Assembly (NCBI RefSeq): GCF_036417845.1 | Contig: NC_089981.1 | Coordinates: 25,440,001 to 25,504,000 of the forward strand | Length of the DNA: 64,000 nt | Source: Apteryx mantelli | Lineage: Eukaryota > Chordata > Aves > Apterygiformes > Apterygidae | Reading direction: 5' to 3' | Part shown: one piece after another, positions 25,612-40,600 of the stretch | How positions within the stretch are numbered: position 1 is the first letter of the stretch | Layout of the letters: the number at the start of each line of letters is the position of its first letter | The notes under the pieces: model-generated | The model's input: only the letters and a program-made list of their open reading frames with translations | The model's database searches: none | What the model was told of the DNA's origin: nothing | Position numbers and translations under genes: made by a program

Positions 25612-28600
25612 CTGGAAAAAGGCATTGACATAGCAAGTGTGACCTCTCATCACAGGTTGAATGAAACCTTTCATCAGAGTGACTGGCAGTCCAAAGCAGA
25701 AGAAAGCTTGTGGCTGTATTGGGTTTACAATACACAGCACCAGGTACAGGCTTAGGTGTCCTTGCAATGTTACAACCCTTATTTGATTTCAATGGGAATG
25801 CTACTGAATGCTTGGGATCATTTTATTATAAAAACCTATGCACAGGAGGTTAGCATTATCAGCAAGCTCCTGTCCTAAGAAAATACCTCAGAGCATCTAC
25901 AGCTGGAACCAAACACAACTGTGGTAAGATCCAATCATTTTTGCCATAAGCCTAAGTGACTAAGCTGCTAAAGAAGGAACAAAATTTGTTTTTCAGATGG
26001 ATCCACCTCCCCTGTTTTGGACAGAAGGATGGGTGCATGGAAGACCAATGATCATCCCCTCTTTAACTACCTGAAGCCTTTCACTCCTATGTCACTTGTG
26101 AAACAGGAAGGATGGAATCAGAGCAGGTGAGAACAAAATGTGCAAAGCTACTGATCCCCCCATACCCAGGCACAAAGCCTGATTGTATTTAGCCACAGAC
26201 ACAAAAACCAGTCATGAACTAAATCTGGCTTCTACTCCACCGTTGCCCACAGCTAGGAGAAACCTTAGCTGGAAAGAAGCAGCTGGCATATTTTAGGGAC
26301 TACACCAGTGTAACTGGCCAGTGATTTTATGGCTGTTTGCAAGCTCCAGATGAACCTTAATTGGAATCAATCAGCAAAAATAAAATGCAGGCTTCCCTTT
26401 GAAGTGCGACATCCCTGAGAAATCCCAGCTGTGGATGTTGGAAGGTACTGCCCATGTGTTACTCACTTGCCACTAATCCATTTGACAAAAAAATGTCCAC
26501 GTGTTGGTACAGCTGCTGATTACTAGTTCTCTTGCCTGTTGTACACAATGGGCCCCAAACAGAGTCCAGCTCCTCTGGTCAGGCCTCTGCTCCCTGATCT
26601 ACAGGTGGTGCAGCTAAAGGCTGTTCCATTTTATCCAGATAGGTTTACTAGTGTGGCTGGAAGTTTCTGTACAGCTCTAAAGCATGAAATCGTGAAAAGG
26701 ATCTGAGGAGCCAAGTGCTCAAGCAGGCCACTTGTTCAAAATTAAAGTATGACACTGGGTGTCAAGGGGAGCCACTAAAACCTGCTGTTGGCAGATGTTT
26801 GCTCTTCATCCATCGTAGGCTGAGGCTGCTCCAAGAAAGGGAAGTGTCTCCCCACCTTTGGGGAGTACCAGATCAAACATCCACTGAAACTGTGGGGTAA
26901 GGGGGAAACCTGCAGAACAGAGAGGGAGGTGGAAGGGAGGGGTTGGTCTGCAAGGTGAGGCTGGAGAAAATGGATAGCGTGAAGGGGAAGGAAGAGAAGC
27001 ACAAAGGAGGGCAAGAAGAAGCTGATGTTTTACAAAGTTATTAAACACTATGAGCACAAGAGATTGAAGGAAACCAAGGAGGGATTTAGGACAAGAGCTG
27101 TGTGTAGTGCAGGAAAGGTTGGAGCTGTGGGAGCAGTAGGAGAGGAAGGTTACCTCGCCCTAGCAGTAAGGAGCAGTTTCTCCCTCAATGGCATTATTTG
27201 GAGAGTGCCAAGATGGGGAACTGAAGAACGTGGTGTCCTTCACGCAGGCAGCAAGCAGCGGTGCCTGAGCGGGCGGGGAGGAGGAGGAGGAGGAGGGGAG
27301 GAGGCAATGCGGCAGCCGAGGGAGGGAGGGGAGAGGCAGCAGGAAGGGGGATGGGGAGCACGGGTCCCAGCACTCTGGCTAATGCAGGGAAACGAGAGGG
27401 GAGGAAACGCAGAAGCAAAGAAAGGCAGGAGGAGTTTTGTGGTATGTGGTGAGGCTGGACACAAACACAAGAGACTGCTCCCAGGTCTTCTCATTTGACA
27501 CCCACAGATAAAGCCAGGAACCAGGGAAACCAGTAATGGCTGCGCAGGGAGGGGGATGTATGCCTGCTATTGAGAGACATTTAGTTGACAGCTTCTGCTC
27601 AGCCTTTGGCTGGGCCCCCCACAACCAAGTCAGGCAGATCAGTGTTTCTGTACCCACTCTTCTCTTCTCCTCTTTATTCTGGGCCACCCAAATGGAAGCA
27701 ACTAGCCTGGGTTTGCTTCTCCCTCCCACCCCTGGAGTTTCCCCTCAGGCTGGTGGTAAAGTCTTTTTCCTTAGTCCCTCTCTTCCTCACTGAATGCATC
27801 AATTGTTTCTAAGTGCCTGTTATCAAAGGAGGTGGATTTTAACACTGTAAAGTATCTTCTACATACAGTAAGGCACTAGTCAGAAAATAGCTTGTTATTA
27901 GTGGACTGAAGCAGCAAAAATGAAAAAAAGTCAAGTGTGTCAGGAGTAGGTTCCCAGGCTCTCACTTCCGTGTAAAATAATGAACAGATGTCCTTTAATA
28001 AACTCATTGTCTCAGAAGCTATTCAATTTAGCCCAGTTTCCAACCCTTTTTTTCGGCCTGAAAGCCATAGAAATTGAACAGAAAGTATATTTTTGGCTAT
28101 TTATTCCCTTGAAATTTGAAATTTCCACAAAGGATGACGTCAAAAGTTTGAATGTTTTCAGTTGCCAACAACGGCAACCTGCTGAGAATTAAACTGGAGA
28201 AAATATTTTGCAGGAGAGGTGAAAGATTATGTGGACTGGTGCATTTTCTCTGCTAACAGCTGAAACACAAATGTTACACTTCAGTGTGAAAGACAGCAGC
28301 TCAGATTTGAATGCACCAAGGCAAGCAGGAGACAGCCAGGATAAAGGCTGATTTTCAAAGTGCTCCAAGACAGCTAAACCAATACTCTCCTTAAATCACA
28401 AAGAAAAATATGTCTAAACCCCCAACTTGACACTTCTCAGTTGTGAGAGAGGGGTAAAAATCCAGCTTATCTTCTGTCTAAAACAACTTAACCAGACAGC
28501 GAATTGCTGTGACCAGCCGACTTTGCTCTAGCGCCAGATGAGAGAAGGGACTGGGAGGTACCCAGCTACAGGGAATGGGGGGAGCCTCCGCGCAGTCCAT

Positions 28601-31600
28601 GTACAGAAACAGTCACAGTGAGAAACAGGGCCTTGAATGTTTCCAAGCCACAGCTCACGGAGCAACTCCAGGAGGCAACACAGAAGCACTGGCAGCTGGG
28701 CCAAGCACCCCGAGGGCGCTGAGCGGGGTGCCCTGTGAGGAGGCCAGTCGGCAGGAACGCCGACGGTCAGCACAGAGGGGACGGCTCCCTGGGTACCAGT
28801 TGAGGCTCCTCAGCAATGTGCCCAAAACTCAGCCAAATGGATCCAGTCCTCAGGGCCCAGCCTAAACCCCACCAAAATCGCTAAGAGTTTCTACATGAAC
28901 TTTTAATGAGACTTAGATAAGCCCTTGGGAAGCAGAATTAAAACCAGATTCCAAGCATTTGGCCTTTCATAGCTGGCATTTCACACACTTTCCTCTCTTA
29001 AAGAAAGCAGAGCTTGTGAGAATCCCAGAATAAAACAAAATACTGACCTCCCGTGAGAAGGGCAAGAAAAAAAAGCCTTTGACTTTTGGAGCTGACAACA
29101 GCACTAATGGGAAAAGCTCCCTCATCTTATCACATTTTCCACAGTCACAGCAGTCAGTTAATGGTGGGTGTTCAAGTGAGACCACTGGGCTGGTGAAGTT
29201 AGCTTCAGAAATGCCACCAGTGCAGTTAAGTGAAAGACTCAACTGCTGCTGATTTCTTATGACAGTCCAAGGCCACTGGGAGCATTGCTGTAGGCAGGCA
29301 CAATGTGGCTTTAAATCATTAATCTAAATCGTTATGTTCTAGTTTGCAAGCTAACAAAATAAAACAAGCTTGTTTTGCTCTGAGAGACGTGGATTTTTCT
29401 AAAGAGAAGACAGGCTGTCCTGGTAGGCTTTCCCGGGATTCCCTATCATTTATATGTCTTGCAAAACCAGCTCTTGTTTTTGTAAAACAGGCTGCATGAT
29501 TCATATTGATGAACCTGCAGGTAGGACAAGGTTTCTGATGCTTTAGTTTCTAGCGTCCACCTAACCACCTCCGCCAGACCACAGGCTTGTCTGACAAAAC
29601 CATAAGGGTCCTCTCCACCTGGTCTCCACAGAGGCACCTTTGCACCATGCGTCCTATTTCAGATCCTTGCAGGACTGACAGATCTCCCTGCAGAGAAGTA
29701 GGAGCAAGACACTGCCCATAGCTACACAGGAGCTGCCAAGTGCCGCGAGTGTTTCCTTTTCTTCCCTGGGGATTCTGCCTGTGCCACCTTCCTGTTCCAG
29801 CCACCTGAGGCCCAGTGAGCACATGGCAGGAAAACAAACCTTCCCCAATCACCCCTTTGATCTTGGAGCAGGGACACAAACAAGGTCAGGAGACTCATCC
29901 ACTGTGTGACTCCTCTAAATGCGATGGATTTCAGTCAAGGGATGAGCGCCTCCCACTGCCAGGGGCTTAAGTTGTAAATGAATAAACAAACCACATGGCC
30001 CAGCAACTCATTACTAAATAAAGAACGTGACAGCTGGCCACTGTGGCATCCCTTTAGGACTGATGCCTCACTCACCATGAATGAAGTAGCCCTGCTCCTG
30101 CCAGATGAGAAAGGCGTCTCCCAATGCTGAGAATATGAGTCCTGCCAGGATGCGACTGGCACTCCGGTGTACGACTAAGAAGTTGATTCCGTGAGCCAGG
30201 AGGAAAACCCACAAGCAGAAGATGGGCAGACATTTGATGAGGGCACTGAACCAGGAAGGGCTGGAAGTTGGCAGCCAGAGGACAAAATAGACACAAGTGG
30301 CTTTAAAGAAGGGCACCAGTTTGGGGCCTTCACTCTTCACCTAAAAGAAAAAATAATTAAAAGAAATGGAAATTAATAGGATCATCAGAAGCATCAGTGG
30401 AATAAACTGCACACAGAACTGTCACCGTACTTTTGGAAGTTTCCCTTTCATGTATACTATTGGCCAGCAGCATTTCCACCCTAGAGAGAAGCTGCTTGAA
30501 CTTGACCATGATTTCCAACCTAGACCTTTGTGAACGTCTCTGCTGAAAACACCTTTTGGCTGGTGGGCTTTGGGTGATGGAGACAGAGGAAGTTTTAGAT
30601 ACCTTTTCTCTTTATTATTTCTACTGAAAACATTTAAGCCATCAGTCAGTACCCAGTGGTGGCCCTTGCACTTCTCTTGTGTTTATACTAACTGCTTTTA
30701 TACACACCTTTCCTGTAGCTGAGAAAATACTGCACTCCCCAGGTCACTCCCCTAGCAGCAAACGAGTCAATAAAAGTGCAAATCTTCCCTCACAGCTTGG
30801 CGAATACTCCTGCTTAGCTAGCTACAGATCACCTTGGGGATATAACTTCTAACCCATTCGCTGTCCTGCCCCGTAGGCTAATGCTTAGGGCTTGCTGTCA
30901 GCATCACCACATGACTTCAAAACCCATCACATCAACCTCCAACTTCCTCAGTTGACTAATATCAATGTCAATCCCATGTTGTTTTGTTTTAGCATTACAC
31001 TAATTATTTACTGTCCATATTGCAGGCAACACTTTGGCTCAGGAATCTCTTGCATAAATCCAGGCACCAAAATGCAGCACAACAAAGACAAGGCAGAGAC
31101 AGGACACAGAGCTGCAGACTCCACAGCCTATCCAAGCTGGGTCTGCTCTTCCCATATGCCCAGCTGGGACCATCCTAGACAGTGGTAAGATACATACTAT
31201 GTTCACCCACCCTCCTGTGACACTTCTGCATTTTAGTGCCAGTGGGGAAAATGAATATCCCCATGAAAAACTAAGTTGCAGTTTTGTTTTCTCCCAGGGT
31301 GTAGCTGAGGGCTAAAACAAGGAGCACAGAAAGAGAATGTGATTGCCTGGTGCAGCTGCGCTGTTGGTGAGCTACATCCTGGGATCTTCTGGAGGCCTGC
31401 TTCCTCCTGCAGTGAAGGCAGTACAGCACCTAGAGATCCCCTGCAACCAGCGGGTTCTCTCTCAATGTTCTCTTTTCTTTGGTCAGGCAAGGTTTAGTTG
31501 CTTAGTATCACAACAGCTTCCCATTACTGATGACCAAAGCACACACAAGCCCCGTGCACCAGAGGAAGACACTGGGGAAGAGCTAGGGGCATCACTGCTG

Positions 31601-34600
31601 GATTCACACTGTGAAGTCCAGCAAAATCTGTGACATCCATATGTGGCGTGCTGGGGTTGCTTATCTAATGCAAGGACCCCATGCATCAGAAACCTGGGAA
31701 AGAAATGTTGGTCTTTTTTTTCCCAATCACTTGCATCAAGTGGCGTTGCCATGACACAAAGCCAGTGTCCATCTTCCTCTCAATGCAGTGTACCTTGGTT
31801 CAGATATCTGGAAATTATGTTCCAGATATCTGGAACAGGTTTCTGTAGGCTGTAAGGCAAATAGCTCCATGCTCACAGTGCTCAGTTATTAAGACCTAAG
31901 CTCACCAAAATTCAGGGGCTTTTGCAGACATAAGCAAAGGGAACCTGGGTGATGCTGGAAGACCGGGGCAGAGGTAGTGGAGGGCATCTTCACATGCAGT
32001 ATCTAAAAAGGGAGTGCAGTCTCTGAAGCAGGGCATCTTGGGAAATACAGTGCTTTCAAAATTGCTCTCATATCTGATAAAACATTCCCTAACATATTAG
32101 CAGTTTCTTACCAGTAAGGCATTTCATTATTCATGAATACATTATTCATAGGCTATTGCCAACACAATTTTTAAACACCCCATTAAACAACCAGGCTATA
32201 TAATTCACTCACCAAAGGACATCAACAAGCTGTTAAGTTTCTTGTATTACATGGGAAGCCAGTCATCAGTCCTCTATTTAGATTATCCAAATTAATCACC
32301 ATTTATCCCCTTTTGTTTGCATTCCTTGGGAGAATTCTGACAGCAGATATCAAATGAATTTGAAATAAAGTCATAAAAGCCCATGTAGTCCTACTTGCAC
32401 TGGCGATGCCTGGGAACTATCAAGTATCTGTAGAGGGAAGAGTGGAGCCACGCTTCCCCCAACTATTCTTTCAGACCCACCTCCCTGCTCTTTTGAAGTG
32501 ACACATCAGACAGATGCTCTTCCAACATGGAGGGACAGACAGAAAGAAAACTCTGACTATCCCCAACCACCTCCAGACCTGGCACCTGGTTCCAGCTCTG
32601 CCCCTTCCCCTTTTGTGGCACTTTTTTATTAAATATTTAGCTCATCACATTCAGCCTCACAATCCCAGGCAACAGACAACAGTGCTTCTGGCAGGATCTC
32701 CTCCTTTACCCCAGTAGCCATGGAAGATCCCCAGTGCTCCATAATGAGCCTGAAATCTTTAATACAAAAGACTAACAGCCTCCAAAGCTATAAAGAACTG
32801 AAGAATTTGCAGCATTGACAGTGACCTAGCTCTCTACAACAGTCTCAGCTAAAGTAGTTAGTTTGCTATCTAGGAAGGCAGAAGTCTGTGCTGAAAGACA
32901 GAGCTCCAGTTCGGCCTTATTTGCAACACATGACAGAGGCAGTTAGAAACATACAGGAGAGTATTTGGGTTAATATAAACACAGGAAGTTTTGTTTAAAA
33001 CCCTGTATTAAAAGAAAAACACCTGCTAGGAGCAGTTACCATTACAGTCACAGCTTGCCCTCCCCTGTGAGCATGCATGATGAGACAGGTTTTAATTACA
33101 CTTGTCGTTTTCCCTAGGAACCTCGCCTTACTGAACATAAGATATACACTTGCACAAAAAGATTACGTTTGCTTGGCAACCTTGAAATTACCATTTCCTA
33201 CTCTCTGAATGTGAATGTTCCAACCCCAGCTAGCATTATTTTGAAATAATGGTCTGTATAATCTCCACCTAATAACAATTTAGGAATTTTTCAGGCATGA
33301 GGGGTCAGATTCCAATCTCAGTTATTCACATGTAACCTTAGAATTTATGATCTTAAAGTCCTCACATAAAAATAACTTCGTAGCTCTAGAAGGGCTACAT
33401 GCTTGACATCGATATTTTATTCCTTTACACCTTTTCAGCAATCATACTTCAAATGAGTTATTTTAAAACATGCCCTTGTCCATTATACAATGCTGCTGGC
33501 TCAGTGGAACCGTCGTGCTGGCTCCAAGGGAGATGAGTGCCCCAGGAGGGATGCTGCTTGCAGAGACAGAGGTACACACGCAGCTGAAGACTGGGCAGCA
33601 CATCCTGCCGGGAGGAGCGTGGCATTGGGGATATTTGGGAGAAGTCTCCCAAGAAAAGCTGAGGCAACCAAAGAGTGAGACAGAGGGATTCTCCTCTGTT
33701 TGGACAAGTGGCTGAGGCTGGGGCAGAAGTGATGGGGCAACTTGCCACCTGAAGGACAAGTTGTGGCTGGTATTGGGAAACTGTGTACCAACACGAGCGG
33801 AGGCTGTGGCTTGACAAAAACCAGGCGCATAATCCATGACTGGACTTGCCTGTACCTTGGGGAAGGGAATGTGGCTGCTTAGCTGGACGACTAAATTATA
33901 TCAAACCATCCATCTCCTCTGCACCTGTGTCCCAGGGAGGGCACGTGAGATGTGAATGTGCCTTCATGTTGGAAAAGGAAATACTTGCTGCAGGTGGCAA
34001 GGTCCTTTTTGCTCATGTATATGATTTTCATGGCTTTAAGCAAGGTTTTGCCATTTTATGAAAAATTCTATTGGGTTTTTCTTCCTAATTCTTTTCTTCT
34101 TCCACTGCTAATTTACTCTGGGCTGAAATGCAGTTTAGGAAACATCTTAAATACAATGCTAAAACAGTGTTTGCAAGCTTTGACTTTTTAGACTGTGCAT
34201 AATTCAGGGCATTTCCTAAATTCCTGTGACTACCAAGTTACTTACAGTCTCTAAAAAGTAGTTTAAGGTGCTGTAAAACCACTATCCCTGTATTTGTGGA
34301 ATTACAGTGAAAATACCATTTAAAAATTATCTGCATCCAACCAAATCTAATAAAACTCTCCAGGACTTAGGCAGACTAGGAGGAAGTTGTGGCCTTGCTC
34401 CCACCACAATATGCACAGATCTTTAAACAGAACTTGGTACTGGCACACAGAGTTCTCTGGAGGCTCAGGGCTCCAGAGAACTGGGTATCCACCTCCCTGT
34501 TAGGGATTCATACATTTACAGTATCTCTTCTTGCTTTGTCTTTTCTCATTTTGCTCCAGTTTGAAATATTGCCCACTTCCTTGTTGCTGTTGCTCAACAA

Positions 34601-37600
34601 TGACAGATGACTCTATCAAACAAGTACTCCAGCCACGCTGAGGTTTGCTAATGGTGTAAGACTTCTTGAGGGGTCAGGCTAGCCGATGAAGAAACAGTTG
34701 CAGGAGAAGGGGCAGGCTTGAAGGAGTAATGTTGGGCAATGAGGACTGGAAAAACGTTCCCAAAGTGCAAAATGTATAAAGGACGTATCATGCAAAGATG
34801 ACCAAAAGTTTAGTACAACAGCTCCTAAGCCATATCCACAGATCATTAATTGGTGACTCACTGAGAGCCCAGGCATCCCTGCTGGCAAATCTCTTCCTTG
34901 CATTTCTCCGCTAAGCAGCACTGGGAAATGCTGATGGTTTGCACCTGTATAACCCAATGGTCACTACGGGATATGACCTGGAGGACCATCTATTCTGCTT
35001 CTCAGCGGAGCCGATGCCTTTGCTGACTGCTGCAGGCACACAACCATACCAGCGAGTTTAAAGCTTGCTCCTCCACCCAACACTAGGCTGCATCTGCAGG
35101 GGCACAGCTAAGCCTGTAAGCCAGCGCCCTGATTTTCTTTAACACTTTGGAGCCGTATCTATATTGCAAGTGAGGTTCATTTCTGAATGAACATGTGTGC
35201 TTTTGACAGCATCACCCTGATGGAAATGAGAAGCTTCTCTTTGGACAAATGAACAAAGGGGCATAACAAGAAGCAATGGACTGAAGACAGGATAGAGAAA
35301 ATTTAGCTGGCACATGGAGGGAGACGTCTTGCTCCTGAGGTGTAGAAAAATGGTACGGGATTGTTGCTTCGAAATGATAAAGTTGAAGACAGTTTGCTGT
35401 TCATAAGTCTAGCTCTGGCCCCAGGAAACACCACAGAGTATCAAATAATGCTCTTCTCTCTGAAAGTCCCCTAAATCAACCTGCACAGAAAACAAGCGTG
35501 TATCCTCTTCCAGACAACAGCTGTGTGCCAACCTCTGTGGGGACACAGCTCACACCCATTGGGCACTTTCCAGGAAAAGCATTTTTAAAATGTCACCCCA
35601 GCTATTCCACTGAGCAACATTTGAGCACAACTCTATGCACTGGCCAAAAAAAGCTGGGCCATTGTCCTCCACCCATCCCTCTACAGTTTGTGTTTCTCAC
35701 TCCCCAACAAATGTGGCTCTTAGCAAGGCGCTGACTATCCTCTGTCCAGCCTGAATCGCAGAAGGACTGCTTGGGCCTGAGGCTGGATGGCACAGTTAGG
35801 ACACAGAACGTACAATATGTGCAACTGGCTCAAATTTAAGAGCAACAGGGAACTGACACAATCCCCCATCAGGCTATGGCTACAGAAAACCCATCTTCAT
35901 GCTTGACCAAAATGATGTAAGAGAGAGGAGAAACTCATGGGTACACAGATCCTGACCAGAGGTAGCTGATTCTCCCTGGGTTTCAACAGCTCATCAGCTT
36001 TTGCTGAACCGAGGAGGAGTAACACAGTAGCTCTGGGCAATTCCTGGCCACAAACCCACGTGAGCTATCTGCAAAGTAGCCGTCCTCCCAGGCTTGCTCA
36101 CACTCTTCCGTGTTTGCTCATGCAGCACAGTATCAAGCCTTCTGGATGTGTATGCACTGAAACTGATATAAAGGAGTTCTTTTATCAGGCAGGGGTTCAG
36201 ATGTGTGTGTAATAGGGAGGATTCAGCTGTTCGTTACCCAAATGCACCATTTACATTTTCACTTTCCTCTTTCTCCTGTTACTTCTTGGGTTAACTTCCT
36301 TCCAGAAAAATGCTCAGAGCCTTGCATTAAATACCACATGGCTTTTTTTAAATGCAGCAGACATTTTCAACTACAAATAAACACATAGGTGTAGAACTTG
36401 CCTTTTGAAGTATTTTCAGCTGCAGACTAGGTGGATGCAGGGGCCCTTGTGGCATTCAGCCTCAGCACAGGGCCCTCACCTGGCCACAGACTGGAGGCCC
36501 CGGCAGCCGCTCTGGATGCTCAGCTCTGTATCCCTCCCGGGCAGCTCGCAGAGGAGATGGATGAGATGTAAAGGGTCTGCCAGCTGCACATTTTGCTCTG
36601 CAGGGTTGCTGAAATAATAGGCTAGCTGGACAGCCCTAACCGGTGCACTCCTTGAGTAGGTGAGGCACAACGCGCTTCACCTCCAACACTGCTCTCCTGC
36701 AGGAGTAAAACTGCTCCTGGGGGAGAGCTGCTCAGCTTTCATCAAGAAAGGCACTGGCTCACACATGCCCCGAGTTGCTCCCTAGTAAAACTTTGAGGAA
36801 AAGCACATTCATGGAGGGTGATGAAGACTTACTGAACGAGCCGATCAACCTGCCTGAACTACCGTGTTAGTGCAACATATTTGCGCAAGCTAGGACTTGA
36901 TAGGAGGGCATGTTTGTGTTGGGGGTGCCACAGGTCAGGCATCTAGGGCCTCTCTTGTCCCTCCCTGCACCCCAAAGGCCTGAGTTCTCTCTTCCTCCCC
37001 CTGGCTCAACTGCAGCGCTCCCCAGTTCAGCAAAGTAAGCTCCTGCCACACTTCAGCTTTGCTCCACCAGAGACTGAGGCAGAGTCAACAGCTAGAAATA
37101 TCTGACTTTTTTTTTTGTTCTTTTTTTTCTTTTTAAGAGCAAGCTGTGGCTATTTGCCAGAAAAATACAATTAAACATTTGGCACAGGCCCTCACTGTCC
37201 TCGGGTGGTGAACTCGGATACATTGCTGCATGAGTTCTTGGCATCAGAAGAGTCGCCCTTCAGTGAAGGCATAGGGGAGCAAGGGGTGGGGGAGAATTAA
37301 TCAAACTGGCATCTAAAAAGGACTTCTGGATAGGGCTAGGACCCCTGTGCAGCTGCATGCTGAAATGGGATTCACAACAACCAGCTTCATTTTGAAGCCA
37401 AAAATCCTGCCCAATTTGCAGTCATGTCAACATTCAGCATAATCTCCAGATTAACCACAGGGGCGAAAACCCATCAGCACTGAGGTTAAACTCTTCCAGA
37501 CAAGTATTTCCCCCCAGGTGCAGAAAGAAGGGAGGAAATCTGGAGGAGTGTTTCCCCTCCAGCTGCCGGCACAGAGGCCAGCGCATGCTGCCTGGCAGCA

Positions 37601-40600
37601 GGGCAGCGCCTGCACCAACCATCAGTTTCTGTCAGGTGAAAGCGCAGCTCGAGCCCCTGAAGCAACGCGCAGCGCACCTGGGCAGGGCATGAACATCAGC
37701 CACCTGGCCGAGCGGCAGCAGGGGGGCGCGAGAACAGGATTCGTTGTTCTGGGGTGCGCGGGAGCAAGGCTTATCGCATTCTGGGAGTGACAGCGACATG
37801 AGACTGCAAACGTGACTGTTGTGAAGGTCTCTTTCCTGATGTTTGCTCTCCAAGTGTGCCCTGCAATTTCTCCACCACAGGCTGCTGTCCACCTCTAGGC
37901 TTAGGCACTGCTCAAGAGACAGTCAGTGCTACACAGTGCTGTGCTTTAGCCATGTTGTGATCTATCACCAGAAATCCCTATTTGTTATAGGGGAGCAAAT
38001 TTCTGAAGGGGGTTGCCTAGGATAGGTTTTGGGAGAAGATTGCACTGAAAACACAACCTATGAAGGATATTTAAATAACTAACTGGCTCAGGAAGGTAGA
38101 AAAGATGAAGATCAATAGATAAGCTTTGAGGCATTCTCCAGAGGAGATTAAAATAGTTGTGACCACAGATCCATGTGCAGCAGTCAGCAAGGGGAGATGA
38201 CTGGTAACAGGCAATGGCATGCAAGCAGCCTTCACTGCTGCCCCCTTCCCAAGTTAAGGCAGGAGGAGCTGCATCGCCACTCACATAGCAATAGGAGCCA
38301 CCACGTTAGCAACACTGCGATACAAATAAAACAGAGGTCCCATCTTTTCTTCAGTTGCTTAATGAAGAAATTTAAACCTGCTGGGTGTACAGCTGTCACA
38401 CTGACTGTGCTCCCAGGGACTGGAGGACGTGGCTGTTAACAAGGCCAATTCAGCTCAGCAGGCAGCATGACCCAGGAACTCTTGGACATTGTACCGCTCT
38501 GCTGCTATATCCACAAGTTAGATGCATTTGCAGAAACTGTGATGTAAAATAGTGCCCATAATTAGGGGGAAAGCCACAAGTATGAAACTAGAGCCTAGCC
38601 TTCAACAAAGGCCACTTGGAGGCCTTAGAAATGAGAGGAAATGGTCCCATAACAGATTAAAGTATAGGAAGGTGGTTTTGGAGGCAAGGAAATAATCCCC
38701 ACTGCATTAGAGCGCTGCCTGTGCTACATGTTGTGTCAGGATTGCACTCTGCTGTCTTAACCATGACACTGCCTGAGGCCACACTGAGACACTGGACCAT
38801 GGTGTCCTTCAGCAATCAAGGAAGTTATAGCACACATTAAAAGCACCTCATATACTGAATAAAGAAAGAAACTGGGTTAGCTCAGCTAACTGCTGGTAAC
38901 AAGCTGTGCAGGAATGTCTTGGGGACCTGCCTCCGTTATGTGGGACTTGCTGATATCAGTAGAGAACCTGAACCAGCTGAAGTGAGATATTGCTACAGGA
39001 GCCAGTGCCAAGCCAAAGTCACTGGACTATCTGCCTTTGGCTTCCTGGGACCAAAAGGAAGCCTTCAAGATGGCAAAGCCTTTTTTTAGCAGATGTGAAC
39101 TCATAAAACCAAGCTACAAACAAACACATTTCACTCTGGACTTAAAACCCAGGTTGGATATATGTGGTTTTGTGATGGTTTCTTTTGTTTGGGTTGGTTT
39201 TGCTTTTTCCCTTTACCAGATGTTATCTATCCTGTTTACCGGACTGGTGCAGAACCACAAGCAGGGCTGTTTTAAAACTTTTATTTAACCTGTGGTGGAA
39301 ATGATTGACTCCCCATCTGCAGCAATCCTATAGCTGTCAGCAGTATTGGAGATTGCCTTCAGTGTGTGGTCAGCAACATACCATTGCCAGTGGTCAACAC
39401 TGTTAACCAGTCACGAACTCAAACATCTCTGAGGGAGCTGTCACAAACCAATGCTTTCAGCATACTCCACTGGCTTTCAGAAAAGAAGGCAAAAAAGCAT
39501 TTGCTTGCAGTCATCTTATATCAGAGCAAAGATTGCTTTTCCCTCCTGGCATTCCAGGTATTCCTTTTTGTATAGCAGAAAGCAAATCTCTCCAAACATT
39601 TCCTGTGCTCTAATGTTCACAAAAGAAGCCCTTGCAGATGTTTAAAAACCTCAAGCACATGGGTCTGCCTTTTCACTTTGCTCATCAGAGCTGCAGCGCT
39701 GCCATGACAGGGGTGCATAGCCTTCCTCGGTGAGCTGCAGGCACCTGTGCCTTGTGCAGTGAGGTCAGATGGGGCCACCTCTCCGCTGAGCCCTGCCTAA
39801 TGCTGCCCAGGCCCCCAACAGACCTCAGGGGTGGCTGGGAAACCACGGGAAGCTTGAGGAGCCAGCCGGTGTCCTGCAACACTCAGTCACTGGCTGTCCC
39901 TGGCAACGTCTCTCACAAGAGGGGAAGAGACAGTTACTTGGATTGTCACGCTAAAATCCAGATCAAAAATGTCTACTGCTTACGGAAAAGTCTCTGCAAC
40001 TCATGCTGGGGATGGTTTCCAGGCTACAAGCACACATTGTCAGGAGACCTGTCATTATTTATATCACACTCTTCTGTGAAAAAGAGCACAGATTCTGTGT
40101 TACCCAAGAAAGAGCAGTGTTAGGTCTTGTGTCACTCTAGGCTTTACCGTGGAGGGGCTGGGTAGGCCTAACACACTGGCTGCCGTGCTCGGGTGTCTGG
40201 AGTCCAAGGGCCACAGGCTTTTACCATAGCAGAAAGCAGCACCCCTGTTGCAAGGCTTGTTACTGCAGGTAAGTGCCATGCGCTGATGTCTGCTGCACAA
40301 GCTGTGTGGCAAGACTGAGACCTCTCCCCAGTCCCTCTGGGGCAAGTGCAGACCCAAAATAAAATGCCCCAGTGAGAACTGCCAGCTTTTTCCTCAGCAG
40401 CACCAAGGGCAGGCTGACCCTCTGGATCCTGCCAGCCCCTGCAGAAGGGCCCATCCAGAGGGGTAATAGCAGGAAGGGGTCTGCACACAGAATATTTTGT
40501 CCCCAGTGTTGAAATGCACTGTTTGCCTTCACTCATGTATCTCCAGTCTTATTTGCACCCCAAAACCCACCACAACCTTAATGCACTTGTGGGAGGGAGG

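Larger units (their letters stand above)
25612..30075 (-). other. TMEM86A: TMEM86A intron 2 (4.46 kb)
   Basis: Donor G|GTGAGT at 30075 and acceptor TTCCAG at 25612. It contains a purine-rich GGA repeat block at 27.26-27.36 kb and a fragment with 'CTACACCAGTGTAACTGG' near 26.30 kb that belongs to the old dispersed family. Nothing coding was found; open frames on either strand lack domains. Confidence 0.85.

Noticed and set aside
25311-25631. 106-codon - strand frame inside TMEM86A exon 3
   Set aside because: It is a shadow of the real frame; the TMEM86A frame has clear family similarity and this one has none.
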